NCBI GenBank assembly: GCA_964352625.1
Contig: CAYGSD010000002.1
Location: 310,001-374,000, forward strand
Direction of reading: 5' to 3'
Length of the DNA stretch: 64,000 nt
Source of the DNA: JAAEPI01 sp964352625
GTDB taxonomy: Bacteria > Bacteroidota > Bacteroidia > Cytophagales > Cyclobacteriaceae
In this document: positions 1 to 9,937 of the stretch, one piece after another
Position numbering within the stretch: position 1 is the first letter of the stretch
Layout: every line of letters starts with the position of its first letter
Program-made: the position numbers and the translations under genes
The notes under the pieces: model-generated
Told to the model about the DNA's origin: nothing
Database searches by the model: none
What the model saw: the letters and a program-made list of their open reading frames with translations, nothing else

Positions 1-2324
1 ATTCTTAGAATGTAAACACCCGAGCTAAGTCCAGATACATCTAACTTCCCAGAAGTTGCAAGCGTTTGTATAATTTGAGTTCTTCCTTCTAAATCAATGA
101 TTGAGACTGAAGCAACTAGCGAGTTACCCATATTGATGAAGAGGCTATTCGTAACTGGATTAGGATAGGACTTTGTTATTGAATGTTCTGGTTGTCCAAG
201 AATATCAAGAGTAAGTTCAATAGTAATCAGTGGAGCCATGGTTGTCGCACCTTCTTGTTCGTCAAGGTTTCTGTGTACTTGAAAATCAGTTCCATCTAAA
301 TTTAGACTTAAAAGAATTCCACGACTGTTTAAACCACCTCCCGTGGTGGTACCCCAAATTCGATTATTCTGAACCAGAAGTCTTCCTAGCATCTCGCTAC
401 CCATTGTCTCGAAATTGGTTGATTCAAAGACAGTTGAGAAATTGCTTCCATCAGTATCTACGTTAAAAATGGAACCTGCTGTATTTGTAGGACCAAACCT
501 GGTAGTGCCGTATAGTTTGCCATCAAAAAAGGTAAGTCCTGTCTCTGGATATCTCCCTATTTCGGTGGAAAAATCAATCAGAACATCAAATGTGTTTTCA
601 GTGAGATCAAAGGAAAATAAATACCCAACAAAGTCCTCGCCCTCATTTCTTGATGCACCATAAACTTTGTTTTCGGCGATTAGAATTCTGTTCACCTGAG
701 CTGTGAATTGATGAAGCACCTCGTAGTTTTGTCCATTTGGATCAATGCGGAAAAGAACACCATCATTTGTTTCACCTTCCGAATGTGTTACTCCATATAA
801 TTTTCCGCTATAGGGAATTAACTCAAACACAGGAGCAGCTCCCATTGCTGCATCAAATCCATAAAGTTTTGTGAAACTATTATCCACCGGATTGAAACTA
901 AACAGAATCCCATCATCGCCTTCACTGCTACTATAAAGAGCGGTTCCAATCAAATTACCATCAGAATAAATGAGTCCGTTATTAGCTGAGATTAGTTTCT
1001 CTCGAAAAGAATAGAGAAGAGTTGATTGGTTTGATTTAGGATCAATACTAAAAATGCCTCCGTAACCTAATCCTCCAGAGGCGGTCATTCCGTAAAGCAT
1101 GTCATCAATTGCAATCAATGATCTTGTTGGCCAACAAATAGCATTTTCTCCCCCTAAATCATACAAGGATGTTCTGGTGTTATTTACTGGATCGAACTCA
1201 AGGAAACTACCAAAGGAATTTCTTCCAGAATTTTCGGTAAGGAAATAAAACTTATCGTTGACTTGAGTGAACCTCCCATTTGCGGTAGCCATTTCTTCGT
1301 TGTTCTCCACGATGAAGTTCTCGCCATTATAATCAATACTATAGATCACTCCTTGATTTGTAGTGATACCCCAGTATTTCCCGTCATAATCTATCGGTGG
1401 ACTTATTGGAGCCGATGACTCAAAATCAAAGTCATGAAGGTATGTTAGTTGCTCATTTGATGTGTCCAATGAATACAGTGTCCCGCCTCCATTAGATCCA
1501 CCAGCAACTGTGGTGCCAACTAAGGAATTACCAAATTTGGATATTCCAAGAGGTATTTGGCCTTCCTGATTTTCGAAACTAAACGTATGAACAATTTCAA
1601 AATTTGTCCCGTTGCTGTTCAGTTTAAAAATCTCACCAGCACCTGAAAATGGTAGAACTCCGTATACACTTTCATCTTGAAAAACTGGGATAAGTTGAGG
1701 TCCTGAATGCTCAGTTTGAAAATCATAAACCACCTCAATGGATTCGTTTATTTTGATAAGTGTTCCTGCATCGTTTGTCCCACCTCTAGAGCACAAGGCC
1801 CACAAACTTCCATTCTCCAATATGGGGCCCCATGGAAAATGACCTTGATCTTCACTCAGGTGGAATTCAACTTGAAAATCATCCCCAGTCAATGAAATGC
1901 TAAATATGGTCCCCATGTCATTGGAACCTCCCCTCTGAGTGGTTCCCCATATTCTGTCATTGTATCGCACTAATATGCTGTTAGGATACTTGCCACTCTC
2001 ATTTTGATCAAAATCGAAAAGCTTGGTGTAATTGCCTTCCAAATCAATTTTGAAAATAACACCATCATTATTTTGTCCCCCATTTCCAGTGACTCCCCAA
2101 AGTTCATTATTGAAAATTGTTAGTTCACTCAGGGCTGATTGCATACCCTCATCGGAACTAAAATCAGCATGAATCTGAAAATCATCACCATCTACATTCA
2201 CACTGTAAATGGAACCACCATATGAGGATCCAAGCCCAACAATACGTTTTTCTTGCGCCGATAGGGTTGGTTGGAAAAAGGCAAATACAATGGCAATGTT
2301 AAGAAGGCGCAAACAGTATTTCAT
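1..2324 (-). CDS. Secreted GloVer-type beta-propeller protein with T9SS sorting domain (3' end outside window)
   Basis: The minus strand is open from the ATG at 2324 to the window edge (774 codons), with no stop seen, so a few C-terminal residues are missing. The N-terminus is a signal peptide ending around LSAQ. The body repeats a module of about 50-60 residues with G-[IL]-[FIL]-[FYS] strands, NDG/NGG turns and LYGTT or IWGTT motifs. This matches proteins called choice-anchor tandem repeat GloVer-containing, which are predicted beta-propellers. From about residue 705 a T9SS type A sorting domain is visible (SYPNPV, then VSIIDLEGR, then GVYILR). Known for the family: secretion through the outer membrane by T9SS. 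The ligand is unknown. The gene is divergent from the ABC-F gene across 254 bp. Confidence 0.85.
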   Translation of the reverse strand, partial: MKYCLRLLNIAIVFAFFQPTLSAQEKRIVGLGSSYGGSIYSVNVDGDDFQIHADFSSDEGMQSALSELTIFNNELWGVTGNGGQNNDGVIFKIDLEGNYTKLFDFDQNESGKYPNSILVRYNDRIWGTTQRGGSNDMGTIFSISLTGDDFQVEFHLSEDQGHFPWGPILENGSLWALCSRGGTNDAGTLIKINESIEVVYDFQTEHSGPQLIPVFQDESVYGVLPFSGAGEIFKLNSNGTNFEIVHTFSFENQEGQIPLGISKFGNSLVGTTVAGGSNGGGTLYSLDTSNEQLTYLHDFDFESSAPISPPIDYDGKYWGITTNQGVIYSIDYNGENFIVENNEEMATANGRFTQVNDKFYFLTENSGRNSFGSFLEFDPVNNTRTSLYDLGGENAICWPTRSLIAIDDMLYGMTASGGLGYGGIFSIDPKSNQSTLLYSFREKLISANNGLIYSDGNLIGTALYSSSEGDDGILFSFNPVDNSFTKLYGFDAAMGAAPVFELIPYSGKLYGVTHSEGETNDGVLFRIDPNGQNYEVLHQFTAQVNRILIAENKVYGASRNEGEDFVGYLFSFDLTENTFDVLIDFSTEIGRYPETGLTFFDGKLYGTTRFGPTNTAGSIFNVDTDGSNFSTVFESTNFETMGSEMLGRLLVQNNRIWGTTTGGGLNSRGILLSLNLDGTDFQVHRNLDEQEGATTMAPLITIELTLDILGQPEHSITKSYPNPVTNSLFINMGNSLVASVSIIDLEGRTQIIQTLATSGKLDVSGLSSGVYILR

Positions 2325-2578
2325 AGTTAAATATTTCTGCAAATTCTGCAATTTTATAGAGCAAACCGTTAAGTTATCACTTTTAATAATTCCAATCGTG
2401 TCGTCTTGGAAGTCTTTAGTCCCTACTTTTCCATGGTCTTGACATATCTGACTGTGGGGAATGTTTTTTATGCTGGTTTTTGACCCAGAGTCAAGATATG
2501 CCAGTTTGAAATCTTTCGAAAGGAAATTTTTATCCAATTCAATACTCAGTAACTTCGCGCCCTGAAATACAGTGACTT

Positions 2579-4177
2579 ATGATTTCTACTCAAAACATCT
2601 CTCTTCAGTACGGCAAGCGTGTTCTCTTCGATGAAGTAAACATCAACTTCACTCCAGGCAATTGCTATGGTATCATTGGTGCCAATGGTGCTGGGAAGTC
2701 TACCTTCCTGAAAATTCTTTCTGGAGAAATTCAAGCCAACTCTGGGTCTGTAAATATTGAGCCGGGCAAGCGAATGGCAGTTTTGAAACAGAATCATTTT
2801 GAGTTTGATGAAGTGCCTGTGTTGGAAACTGTGATCAGAGGACATCAGGAGCTTTGGGATGTGAGAGAGGAAAAGGACGCTATTTACGCCAAGCCGGATT
2901 TTTCAGAAGCAGATGGAAACCGTGCGTCAGAATTGGAGGCCAAGTTCGCTGATATGGACGGATGGAATGCCGAATCTGATGCCGCAGCACTTTTGAGTGG
3001 ACTTGGCATTAAAGAAGCCGATCATTACAATTTAGTGAAAGACCTAAACGGAACCGAGAAGGTTCGAGTGCTTTTGGCGCAGGCCCTTTTTGGAAATCCT
3101 GACATCCTGATTCTTGATGAACCTACCAACGACTTGGACATCAACACCATCTCATGGTTAGAGGATTACCTGCTAGATTTCAACAATACGCTTATCGTTG
3201 TTTCTCACGATAGACACTTTTTGGATACCGTCTGTACGCACACCGCTGACATTGATTTTGGTCAGATCAAATTGTATACAGGAAATTACAGTTTCTGGTA
3301 CGAGTCTAGCCAGCTGGCACTGCAGCAGCGATCTTCTGCCAACAAAAAAGCAGAAGACAAGAAGAAGGAATTGCAGGAATTCATCGCTCGATTCAGTGCC
3401 AATGCATCCAAGTCCAAGCAGGCTACAAGCAGAAAAAAATTGCTTGATAAAATCAATGTGGAGGAAATACAGCCTTCCAACCGAAAATACCCGGCCATTA
3501 TTTTCAACCAAAATAGAACAGCCGGAGATCAGATATTAGAAACGACAAAACTGACCAAGGAAGTGAACGGAGAGACGCTCTTCAAAGACGTTGACTTGTT
3601 CGTAAACAGAGGTGACAAGATTGCGGTAGTGGGCAATGATGGAGCAGCAATTACTGCATTTTTTCAAGTATTGATGGAGGAGCAAAAAGCAACTTCAGGT
3701 TCTTTCAAATTTGGTCAGACCATCACCCCGGCTTACCTGCCAAATGACAACTCAGAATACTTCAAATCAGATGAAAACCTGATAGACTGGCTAAGACAAT
3801 ACTCCGATGGTGAGAAGGATGAAGTATACATTCGAGGATTCCTTGGTAAGATGCTTTTCTCCGGGCAGGAAACATTGAAGAAATGTAGCGTTCTTTCCGG
3901 AGGAGAAAAAGTGCGATGCATGGTGTCGAGAATGATGCTACAAGGCGCCAACTTGCTTATCCTCGACGAGCCAACTAACCACCTCGATCTGGAATCCATT
4001 CAGGCATTCAATAATAGTCTGAGAGATTTCCCCGGCACGGTATTATTCACCTCTCATGACCATACCTTCACACAGACCATCGCAAACCGAATTCTGGAAT
4101 TGCGACCTGATGGATTTCTTGATACGCTGAGCACGTACGACGAATATTTGGAGAAGAAGAAGGGAGTGGAGGCTTAG
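2579..4177 (+). CDS. ABC-F family ATPase (YbiT/YkpA-like)
   Basis: A 532-aa soluble protein with two ATP-binding domains and no membrane segment, as in ABC-F translation factors that act at the ribosomal E site. NBD1 has Walker A GANGAGKST (34-42) and Walker B LDEPTNDLD (179-187), but its signature is degenerate (LNGTE at 156-160). The linker (about 245-300) is basic and helical, with the family motif FSANASKSKQATSR. NBD2 has an intact LSGGE (439-443) and LDEPTNHLD (462-470), but its Walker A lacks the lysine (GNDGAAIT, 352-359). From memory, other Bacteroidota members of this clade share that loss, so it is probably a lineage trait. Full length; divergent from the GloVer gene. Confidence 0.9.
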   Translation: MISTQNISLQYGKRVLFDEVNINFTPGNCYGIIGANGAGKSTFLKILSGEIQANSGSVNIEPGKRMAVLKQNHFEFDEVPVLETVIRGHQELWDVREEKDAIYAKPDFSEADGNRASELEAKFADMDGWNAESDAAALLSGLGIKEADHYNLVKDLNGTEKVRVLLAQALFGNPDILILDEPTNDLDINTISWLEDYLLDFNNTLIVVSHDRHFLDTVCTHTADIDFGQIKLYTGNYSFWYESSQLALQQRSSANKKAEDKKKELQEFIARFSANASKSKQATSRKKLLDKINVEEIQPSNRKYPAIIFNQNRTAGDQILETTKLTKEVNGETLFKDVDLFVNRGDKIAVVGNDGAAITAFFQVLMEEQKATSGSFKFGQTITPAYLPNDNSEYFKSDENLIDWLRQYSDGEKDEVYIRGFLGKMLFSGQETLKKCSVLSGGEKVRCMVSRMMLQGANLLILDEPTNHLDLESIQAFNNSLRDFPGTVLFTSHDHTFTQTIANRILELRPDGFLDTLSTYDEYLEKKKGVEA

Positions 4178-4307
4178 TTAGGTTCGAGAGGTAGCACCTT
4201 GGCTAGAAAGACGAATTTGTGAATTTTTTAAGATTGGATATATTTAAGTCTTTATTTTCTGTCACATAATGTATTAGCGATAGTTCCAAAAAAATGTAAT
4301 CCTTAAT

Positions 4308-5951
4308 ATGAAGCAATTATGCATGGCCTGTGCCCTAGTGCTATTTTCCCTAAAAGGTCTTTCTCAACATGTGTATTATCCAACCTATGAGGAAATCTCA
4401 GAGCAACTAAACAGTTATGAATCGCAATATCCTGATATTGCCAAAGTCGAGGTTTTGGGTTTCGATGAAGAAACCAGTTCTTATGAGATTTTGGCACTAA
4501 AAATTTCTGATAATGCTTCGGAAAGTGAGGATGAACCAGCTTGGGTTTTCACTGGTATTATTCATGGAACAGAAATCGTTGGTGTTCAAGTAATCCTAGA
4601 TCTCGCCGAAAGACTTTTGGGAAGCTACGGTTCCGATTTTGGGATTAACAGAATTGTGGATAATTATGAAATTTGGCTGATTCCAGATATGAACCCCTAT
4701 GGAACGAATTACAATCCATTTGGACCGGAATTCAGGTATTACGCAGGTTTAAGAAAGAATGCGGAAGAAAGTGGGGTGGACCTGAACAGAAATTGGGACT
4801 TTAGACATGATCAGGGAGGAAGCACTAATCCTGAAAGTTACGAATATCGCGGAATTGAGGCATTTTCAGAATCAGAGACTAAGGCAATTCGAGATTTTTA
4901 TTTGCGTGAAAAACCTGTATTTGGTCTTACGTTTCACCGAGGGAATGAAGACGATGGCGGTCAGATTCTTCGACCGTGGGGTGGTGAAATTGGCTCACCA
5001 CCAGATGCGGAAAGAATAGATCATTATGCTTATGCGCTCAGGGACTGGGTCATGGATTCTAGGGAGGACGGTGATTTTTGTGACGAAATTGAAGATGGGG
5101 TTTTTGCACTTGAAGATCCCAATGGAGTAGAATGTGAGACAGGGTCAGAAAGTACTAATATTTATTGCAAAAGTCTGTGTTGGGAACCAGTAGTCTTGAC
5201 ATTGGCTCCTTTTGGACAGTCCTCGAATTGGGCTTATGCAAGTGCGGGTACACTGGACTACACTGTGGAGGTTTCAGATAAAAACTTCTCGAAAGAATTT
5301 ATGTTTTATGGTGAAGAACCAGAGACAGAAGAGGATATCATTCATTCAGAGATAATAAAGGAACATACCAGAAACTGGTCGGATGCCATAATTGATTGGT
5401 TCAATTATTTTGGGAATGGATTTCAAAATTGGCAATTTCGGGGGCCAGGCATAACAGGTGTTACAATTAATGAATTAGGGGAGCCAATTGAAGCCACAAT
5501 ATCAATTGCAGGCTTTGAAAGTGAATTTACTGACACCAGAGAATCTAACGAAGGTTTTGGTCGCTATCTAAGGCTATTGCCAATAGGAAATTATGTTGTG
5601 ACGTTTCAAGCGGATGGGTATGATCCAGTTGTCCGAAATATTAATATTTCAGAAGGCAACCTAAGTACACTAGATGTTCAGTTTGGCATCACTCTGTCAT
5701 CCGCAAAAATTGATTCTGAACTAAATATTTTTCCTAATCCTGTTTCTGAAAAATTAATTATTGTGTTGGACGAAGAGCCAAATGCTAATTACTCCATTAT
5801 TCTAAGAAATTTGGAAGGAAAGAATATTATAGATTTAGAGGGTTTTGAGAGAAAGACAATTTTGGATGTGCAACATCTTGAATCGGGATTGTATATAGTT
5901 GAATTATATGTTTCTAATAAAAAGATTCTTCGCAAAGTGCTGGTGGATTAA
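4308..5951 (+). CDS. Secreted M14 zinc carboxypeptidase with T9SS sorting domain
   Basis: A 547-aa protein with an N-terminal signal peptide (cleavage near GLSQ). The peptidase M14 domain (about 20-350) shows the zinc ligands H86-x-x-E89 (HGTE) and H210 (TFHRG), the substrate-binding DLNRNWDF segment, and the general-base glutamate at E321 (YTVEVSD). A carboxypeptidase regulatory-like beta-sandwich follows (about 380-455), then a T9SS type A sorting domain (FPNPVSEKL to GLYIVEL). Expected role: removal of C-terminal residues from extracellular peptides after export through T9SS. It is convergent with the oxidoreductase gene 9 bp away. Substrate specificity cannot be read from the sequence. 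Confidence 0.92.
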   Translation: MKQLCMACALVLFSLKGLSQHVYYPTYEEISEQLNSYESQYPDIAKVEVLGFDEETSSYEILALKISDNASESEDEPAWVFTGIIHGTEIVGVQVILDLAERLLGSYGSDFGINRIVDNYEIWLIPDMNPYGTNYNPFGPEFRYYAGLRKNAEESGVDLNRNWDFRHDQGGSTNPESYEYRGIEAFSESETKAIRDFYLREKPVFGLTFHRGNEDDGGQILRPWGGEIGSPPDAERIDHYAYALRDWVMDSREDGDFCDEIEDGVFALEDPNGVECETGSESTNIYCKSLCWEPVVLTLAPFGQSSNWAYASAGTLDYTVEVSDKNFSKEFMFYGEEPETEEDIIHSEIIKEHTRNWSDAIIDWFNYFGNGFQNWQFRGPGITGVTINELGEPIEATISIAGFESEFTDTRESNEGFGRYLRLLPIGNYVVTFQADGYDPVVRNINISEGNLSTLDVQFGITLSSAKIDSELNIFPNPVSEKLIIVLDEEPNANYSIILRNLEGKNIIDLEGFERKTILDVQHLESGLYIVELYVSNKKILRKVLVD

Positions 5952-5960
5952 ACCTACTAT

Positions 5961-7076
5961 TCACTCCCTCAAGGTCACCGTTTTTCCGGTCTTCGCACTT
6001 TTTCTGGCGGCATCCAGAATTTCCACCACGAGGAGGTTATTCGCCAGAGAGGATAGGTCATACGTTTCTATTTCTCTCTTTCCGCGAATAGTCGCTGCAA
6101 ACAGAGCAAATGGATCATCGTTTGGAGATACCAGTTCTTCTAACTTCATGGACTTCTCATCGAATCCGTCGTACCCTTCAGATTTCCGGATGCGCAGGTC
6201 GTTTCGGTTGTCAGCATAGATAGCACCAGTCAGGCCGTAGATTTCCATGTCCTTCCTGCCGATTGGCCAGTTCCATGAAGCTTGAATAATCACTTGTGAT
6301 TTTTCATACGTCAGAATAATTGTTGCTTCATCATCCACTTTAGGGTTGTTTTCCGGTTGCAGTTGCTGAGTGATGGCTGTGACTGATTTTGGTCTTTTGC
6401 CGTGCATTAGCCAGGTGGCTAGGTTGGCTCCATAGCAGCCGAAATCGACAATGGCGCCACCGCCGTTTTGCTCTGGGTCGGTAAGCCAATCCAGGAATTC
6501 CTTATTAACGCCAATTTTCTTAGGCCCTTTATGGCCATCTCTCACGATCACTTTTCTCACTTCACCAATTTCCCCAGAGGCTACCAGTTCTTTTGCCTTA
6601 TGATTTGTAGGATACCAAGTCGTCTCGTAGTTGGTGAGTAAGTGAATGTTGTGCTCCTTCGCCAGCTCCGCCATTTTTCTGGCATGCTTCATACTAACGG
6701 CGAGCGGCTTTTCAACCATGACGTGGATGCCTAGCGGAGCAAATGTTTCCACAACTCCAAGGTGTTCGTAAATGGTGCCAAAGGCACAAACCGCCTCTGG
6801 TTTCACTGTCTTCAGCATTTCTTCAGAACTGTCGAAAACCAGATCCATCGAGAAGCCATGCTGCTTGGCGTATCGCTGAGCAAGGTCTCTGTTCTGCTCC
6901 ACGATCCCAACTATCTCAATATCTCCTCTATCTATCCTGCCTAGTATCCAATGAACGTGCGTGTGGGTCAAGCCGATTACCCCGATTTTTAATTTTTGAT
7001 GAGGGTTGGACTTGGTTTGTGCTGATACGCACAGTATAATAACAAAAAGGGCGAGGGTTGCGAAGACACTTTTCAT
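5961..7076 (-). CDS. Exported Gfo/Idh/MocA family oxidoreductase
   Basis: A 371-aa protein with a signal peptide (MKSVFATLALFVIILCVSAQ). A Rossmann NAD(P)-binding domain follows (KIGVIGLTHTHVHW, with VGIVEQN at the end of strand 2). The family EKPLAVS motif appears near residue 120, and a C-terminal alpha/beta substrate domain includes GGGAIVDFGCYGANLATW. Family members oxidise or reduce sugar or sugar-alcohol derivatives with a bound nicotinamide cofactor. The exported form is common in Bacteroidota and probably works in the periplasm on carbohydrate. It stands alone between oppositely oriented neighbours, and no substrate is suggested by context. Confidence 0.9.
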   Translation of the reverse strand: MKSVFATLALFVIILCVSAQTKSNPHQKLKIGVIGLTHTHVHWILGRIDRGDIEIVGIVEQNRDLAQRYAKQHGFSMDLVFDSSEEMLKTVKPEAVCAFGTIYEHLGVVETFAPLGIHVMVEKPLAVSMKHARKMAELAKEHNIHLLTNYETTWYPTNHKAKELVASGEIGEVRKVIVRDGHKGPKKIGVNKEFLDWLTDPEQNGGGAIVDFGCYGANLATWLMHGKRPKSVTAITQQLQPENNPKVDDEATIILTYEKSQVIIQASWNWPIGRKDMEIYGLTGAIYADNRNDLRIRKSEGYDGFDEKSMKLEELVSPNDDPFALFAATIRGKREIETYDLSSLANNLLVVEILDAARKSAKTGKTVTLRE

Positions 7077-7152
7077 GCAATAAAGTTAGCTCTCTCGTTT
7101 GTCATACATTTCTTGAGTCTCCGACTTAAATTTTGGATTGTAATTTTATTCC

Positions 7153-8016
7153 ATGAAAAATCTGCTAAACGTCTTATTTCTTTTTCTTGTCACATTCATT
7201 TTTGCTCAGGACATTGAGTATCCACCACTTAGCCCCAAAGGCACAATTGAGCAGGTCATTGGCAACACCACTTTCAAGATTGAATACGAACGTCCCTCAG
7301 CCCGTGGAAGAGTCATCTTCGGAGAGCTAGTGCCCTGGGGCGAGGTTTGGCGAACAGGAGCAGGTGCCTGTACCAAGATCAGTTTCGATAAGCCAGTGAC
7401 CATTTTTGATCAGGAGATTCCTGCGGGCACCTACAGCATTTTCACAAAACCCGATGCGTCTGAGTGGTTTATCATGCTCAATGAGGACACGACACTACGC
7501 GGAACGAGAAATTATTCTTCCGCAAAAAATGTGATTCAGATTGTTTCCGAAGTTGAAAGAACGAAACGGTTTTATGAGACCATGACCTTCGATATAGAAA
7601 TGAAGGACAACAATGCATTGATATCACTGTCTTGGGAGAAAACACGGGTAAGCTTCTTAATAGAGACCTCTACAAACGATGAAATTAATGGGCAAATAAA
7701 ATCTGAGTTGCTTTCTGGAAAGAACACAAACTCAGATAATTATGCTGGTGGGGCTTCCTTTTTGCTGACCAGAGATACTGACCTAGTCACAGCTTTGGAC
7801 TTGGCTGAAAGAGCAGTGAAGCTAGATCCGCAATCAGAGTGGGCCAGAAATCTTAAAATTGAAATTTGCGAGAAGTTGGAAAAATATCAGGAGGCGATTG
7901 AAGAAATAGATGCGACTATTTTAATGCTGAACTCCAAGAATGATCGTGCAGCTGAGATCAATAAACTGAAGGGAGATAGAGGTCGACTCGAGAAACTTCT
8001 TAAAAAACAAAAGTGA
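7153..8016 (+). CDS. Secreted DUF2911 domain protein with TPR-like C-terminus
   Basis: A 287-aa protein with a signal peptide ending at FIFAQ. The DUF2911 domain (about 22-165) has the characteristic strings YERPSARGR, PWGEVWRTGA and PAGTYSIFT. The C-terminal third (about 190-287) is helical, with a TPR-like region (DLAERAVKLDPQSEWARNL) and a charged end. DUF2911 is widespread in Bacteroidota and has no established biochemical function. A second, lipoprotein-anchored DUF2911 protein lies at 60676-61191. The gene is convergent with the histidine kinase, ending 4 bp from it. Confidence 0.85.
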   Translation: MKNLLNVLFLFLVTFIFAQDIEYPPLSPKGTIEQVIGNTTFKIEYERPSARGRVIFGELVPWGEVWRTGAGACTKISFDKPVTIFDQEIPAGTYSIFTKPDASEWFIMLNEDTTLRGTRNYSSAKNVIQIVSEVERTKRFYETMTFDIEMKDNNALISLSWEKTRVSFLIETSTNDEINGQIKSELLSGKNTNSDNYAGGASFLLTRDTDLVTALDLAERAVKLDPQSEWARNLKIEICEKLEKYQEAIEEIDATILMLNSKNDRAAEINKLKGDRGRLEKLLKKQK

Positions 8017-8020
8017 ATTT

Positions 8021-9937
8021 CTAATTCTCGACTACTTCACCAACCGCGTCAAAGAGGGGAAGTTTAATGATGAATTCAGTTCCTTTTCCCTCCTGGCTTT
8101 CTACATGAATGGAGCCGCCATTCATTTCAATAAACTCATGAACTAGCTGTAAACCAAGTCCCAGGCCTTTTTCTCCAGAGGTGCCGTAGGTACTCTTTTT
8201 GTCCTGGAGCTGAAACAATTTTTTCACCTTGTCCTCAGGCATTCCAACACCAGAATCAACGATTCTTATTTCACCCATGCCATCCACTTCTGCACCTTTT
8301 ATCACCACAGAACCGCCCTCCGGAGTAAATTTTAAGGCATTATTCAGCAGATTTCTCAAGATAGTCATTGTGGTATTTTTGTCGCACCAGAGCTGAATCG
8401 GGATTTCGATTTCGGAGCGCATCTCTATTTTCTTACCTTTTGCCATGTTCGCCAATGTGCCTACCTGTTCGTCGGCTAGTTCTTGTAGATTCAGTTTTTC
8501 TGGTATGTTGGAGACATGTCCTTGCTGCTGCATTGCCCAGTTGAGTAGATTGTCAAGAAGGCTCGAAAGCCGCTCCACGGATTTGTCCATTTCATCGGCT
8601 ATCTCAATAAGCTGATCGGTTTCTTTAGATTCCACGAAGTATTTAATTAACCGGCTCACGCCATGAAAGGAAGCAACAGGCCCCCTGAGATCATGGGAAA
8701 TAATGGAGAAAAATTTGTCCTTGGTTCCATTGAGCCTTTCCAACTCATCGCGTTGTTCAGCCAGGATTTTATTTACCCTGTTTTTGTTTCGGTAGTACTT
8801 ATAAATGATTGCTGCAAGCACTAGAAGAATCAAAGCGAAACCAGCGGTGGCAAATAGAATAACGCGTTGGGTTTTCTTTTCGGCAGTAAGTAGGTCAACC
8901 TCTACCTGCTTTTGTCCAACCTCAAATTCAGTTCGTTGGTTGGCCAACTGCCTTATTAGATCGGCATTTGTGAGGCTGTCTTTATTGACCGTGAATTTGG
9001 TGTAAGCATCCAATGCAGCTTCAAAATCACCGTTGAGTTTATAAAGTTTGGCCAATACCTGATATCCATCTCTTTTGTACTTTCTAAAGTCATTTTTTTC
9101 CGCGAGCCTAACCCCCTCCAATGCTGAAGACAGGGCTTTATCATAGAGTTCATTTTCGAAATAGATGATACCCATCTGGACTCTGTAATCGGATATAGCA
9201 TATTCATCTTGGTATTTTTTCAAAACCTGGATGACCGTATCAATGCGCTGCTCACTAATTTCTAAATCCATATTTCGAGCTTCCGATAATGCCAGATTCC
9301 CAGCAGCATATGACCAGTAGTAGTCATTGTAAGCAATACTCGTGTCTTGGAAAATAACTATGGCTTCATTGAGGTTTTTAATTGATTCAGGTAGGTTAAC
9401 CTGTAAATACTGTAGGTAGCCTAATGAAACGAGAACTGTCCCCAATCGAAAATGATCCTCAGTCTCCCTGAATACCTTGATCGCCTCCATGTAGTGATAT
9501 TTAGCTTGATCATAATCACTACTTCCTTGATAAGCAGAAGCTAGGTTTCCGTGCGCAATGCCGGTTTGATTCAGAGTAGTTGCAGTTTCAAGACTTTTAT
9601 GAAAATTTTCCACTGCTTCTTTGACCAAACCTTTTTGAGAGTAGGCGGTTGCCAAGTCACCGTATATCCAGGAAAGCGATTTCGTTTGATTTAGTTCGAG
9701 AGCACCTTGAATGTACTCTTCGGCGTACTTGATAATTGTATCCCTGTCTTGTTCATGTTGGATAAACTCCTTGACAAGCTCTAGCCTCTCCAAAGTGTTT
9801 TTATTGTATTCCGCCAACACAATCTTAAGACTGTCAGCTTTAGTCTGATCCTGACAAGGGAGTAGAAATGGAAAAATCAACAGCAGAATGCTGCTGATTT
9901 TCCTTTTAAAACTCTTGGTTAGATCAAACCTTATCAT
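8021..9937 (-). CDS. TPR-containing sensor histidine kinase
   Basis: A 638-aa protein. A signal peptide or N-terminal hydrophobic helix (about 12-28) is followed by about six TPR-like repeats (about 90-330), one membrane helix (about 358-379) and a short coiled coil. HisKA has the phospho-acceptor H415 in SIISHDLRGP, and the HATPase domain has the N-box (LRNLLNNALKF), DSGVGMP and GLGLGLQ. Family knowledge: periplasmic TPRs probably sense a protein or peptide partner and drive autophosphorylation. No response regulator is adjacent. Its start overlaps the end of the preceding small gene by 14 bp, so the two are probably cotranscribed and translationally coupled. Confidence 0.92.
   Translation of the reverse strand: MIRFDLTKSFKRKISSILLLIFPFLLPCQDQTKADSLKIVLAEYNKNTLERLELVKEFIQHEQDRDTIIKYAEEYIQGALELNQTKSLSWIYGDLATAYSQKGLVKEAVENFHKSLETATTLNQTGIAHGNLASAYQGSSDYDQAKYHYMEAIKVFRETEDHFRLGTVLVSLGYLQYLQVNLPESIKNLNEAIVIFQDTSIAYNDYYWSYAAGNLALSEARNMDLEISEQRIDTVIQVLKKYQDEYAISDYRVQMGIIYFENELYDKALSSALEGVRLAEKNDFRKYKRDGYQVLAKLYKLNGDFEAALDAYTKFTVNKDSLTNADLIRQLANQRTEFEVGQKQVEVDLLTAEKKTQRVILFATAGFALILLVLAAIIYKYYRNKNRVNKILAEQRDELERLNGTKDKFFSIISHDLRGPVASFHGVSRLIKYFVESKETDQLIEIADEMDKSVERLSSLLDNLLNWAMQQQGHVSNIPEKLNLQELADEQVGTLANMAKGKKIEMRSEIEIPIQLWCDKNTTMTILRNLLNNALKFTPEGGSVVIKGAEVDGMGEIRIVDSGVGMPEDKVKKLFQLQDKKSTYGTSGEKGLGLGLQLVHEFIEMNGGSIHVESQEGKGTEFIIKLPLFDAVGEVVEN

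Noticed and set aside
230..2442. Several plus-strand open frames of 60-80 codons at the left edge
   Set aside because: They are shadows of the long minus-strand GloVer gene, which is open throughout and carries a signal peptide, repeats and a sorting domain.
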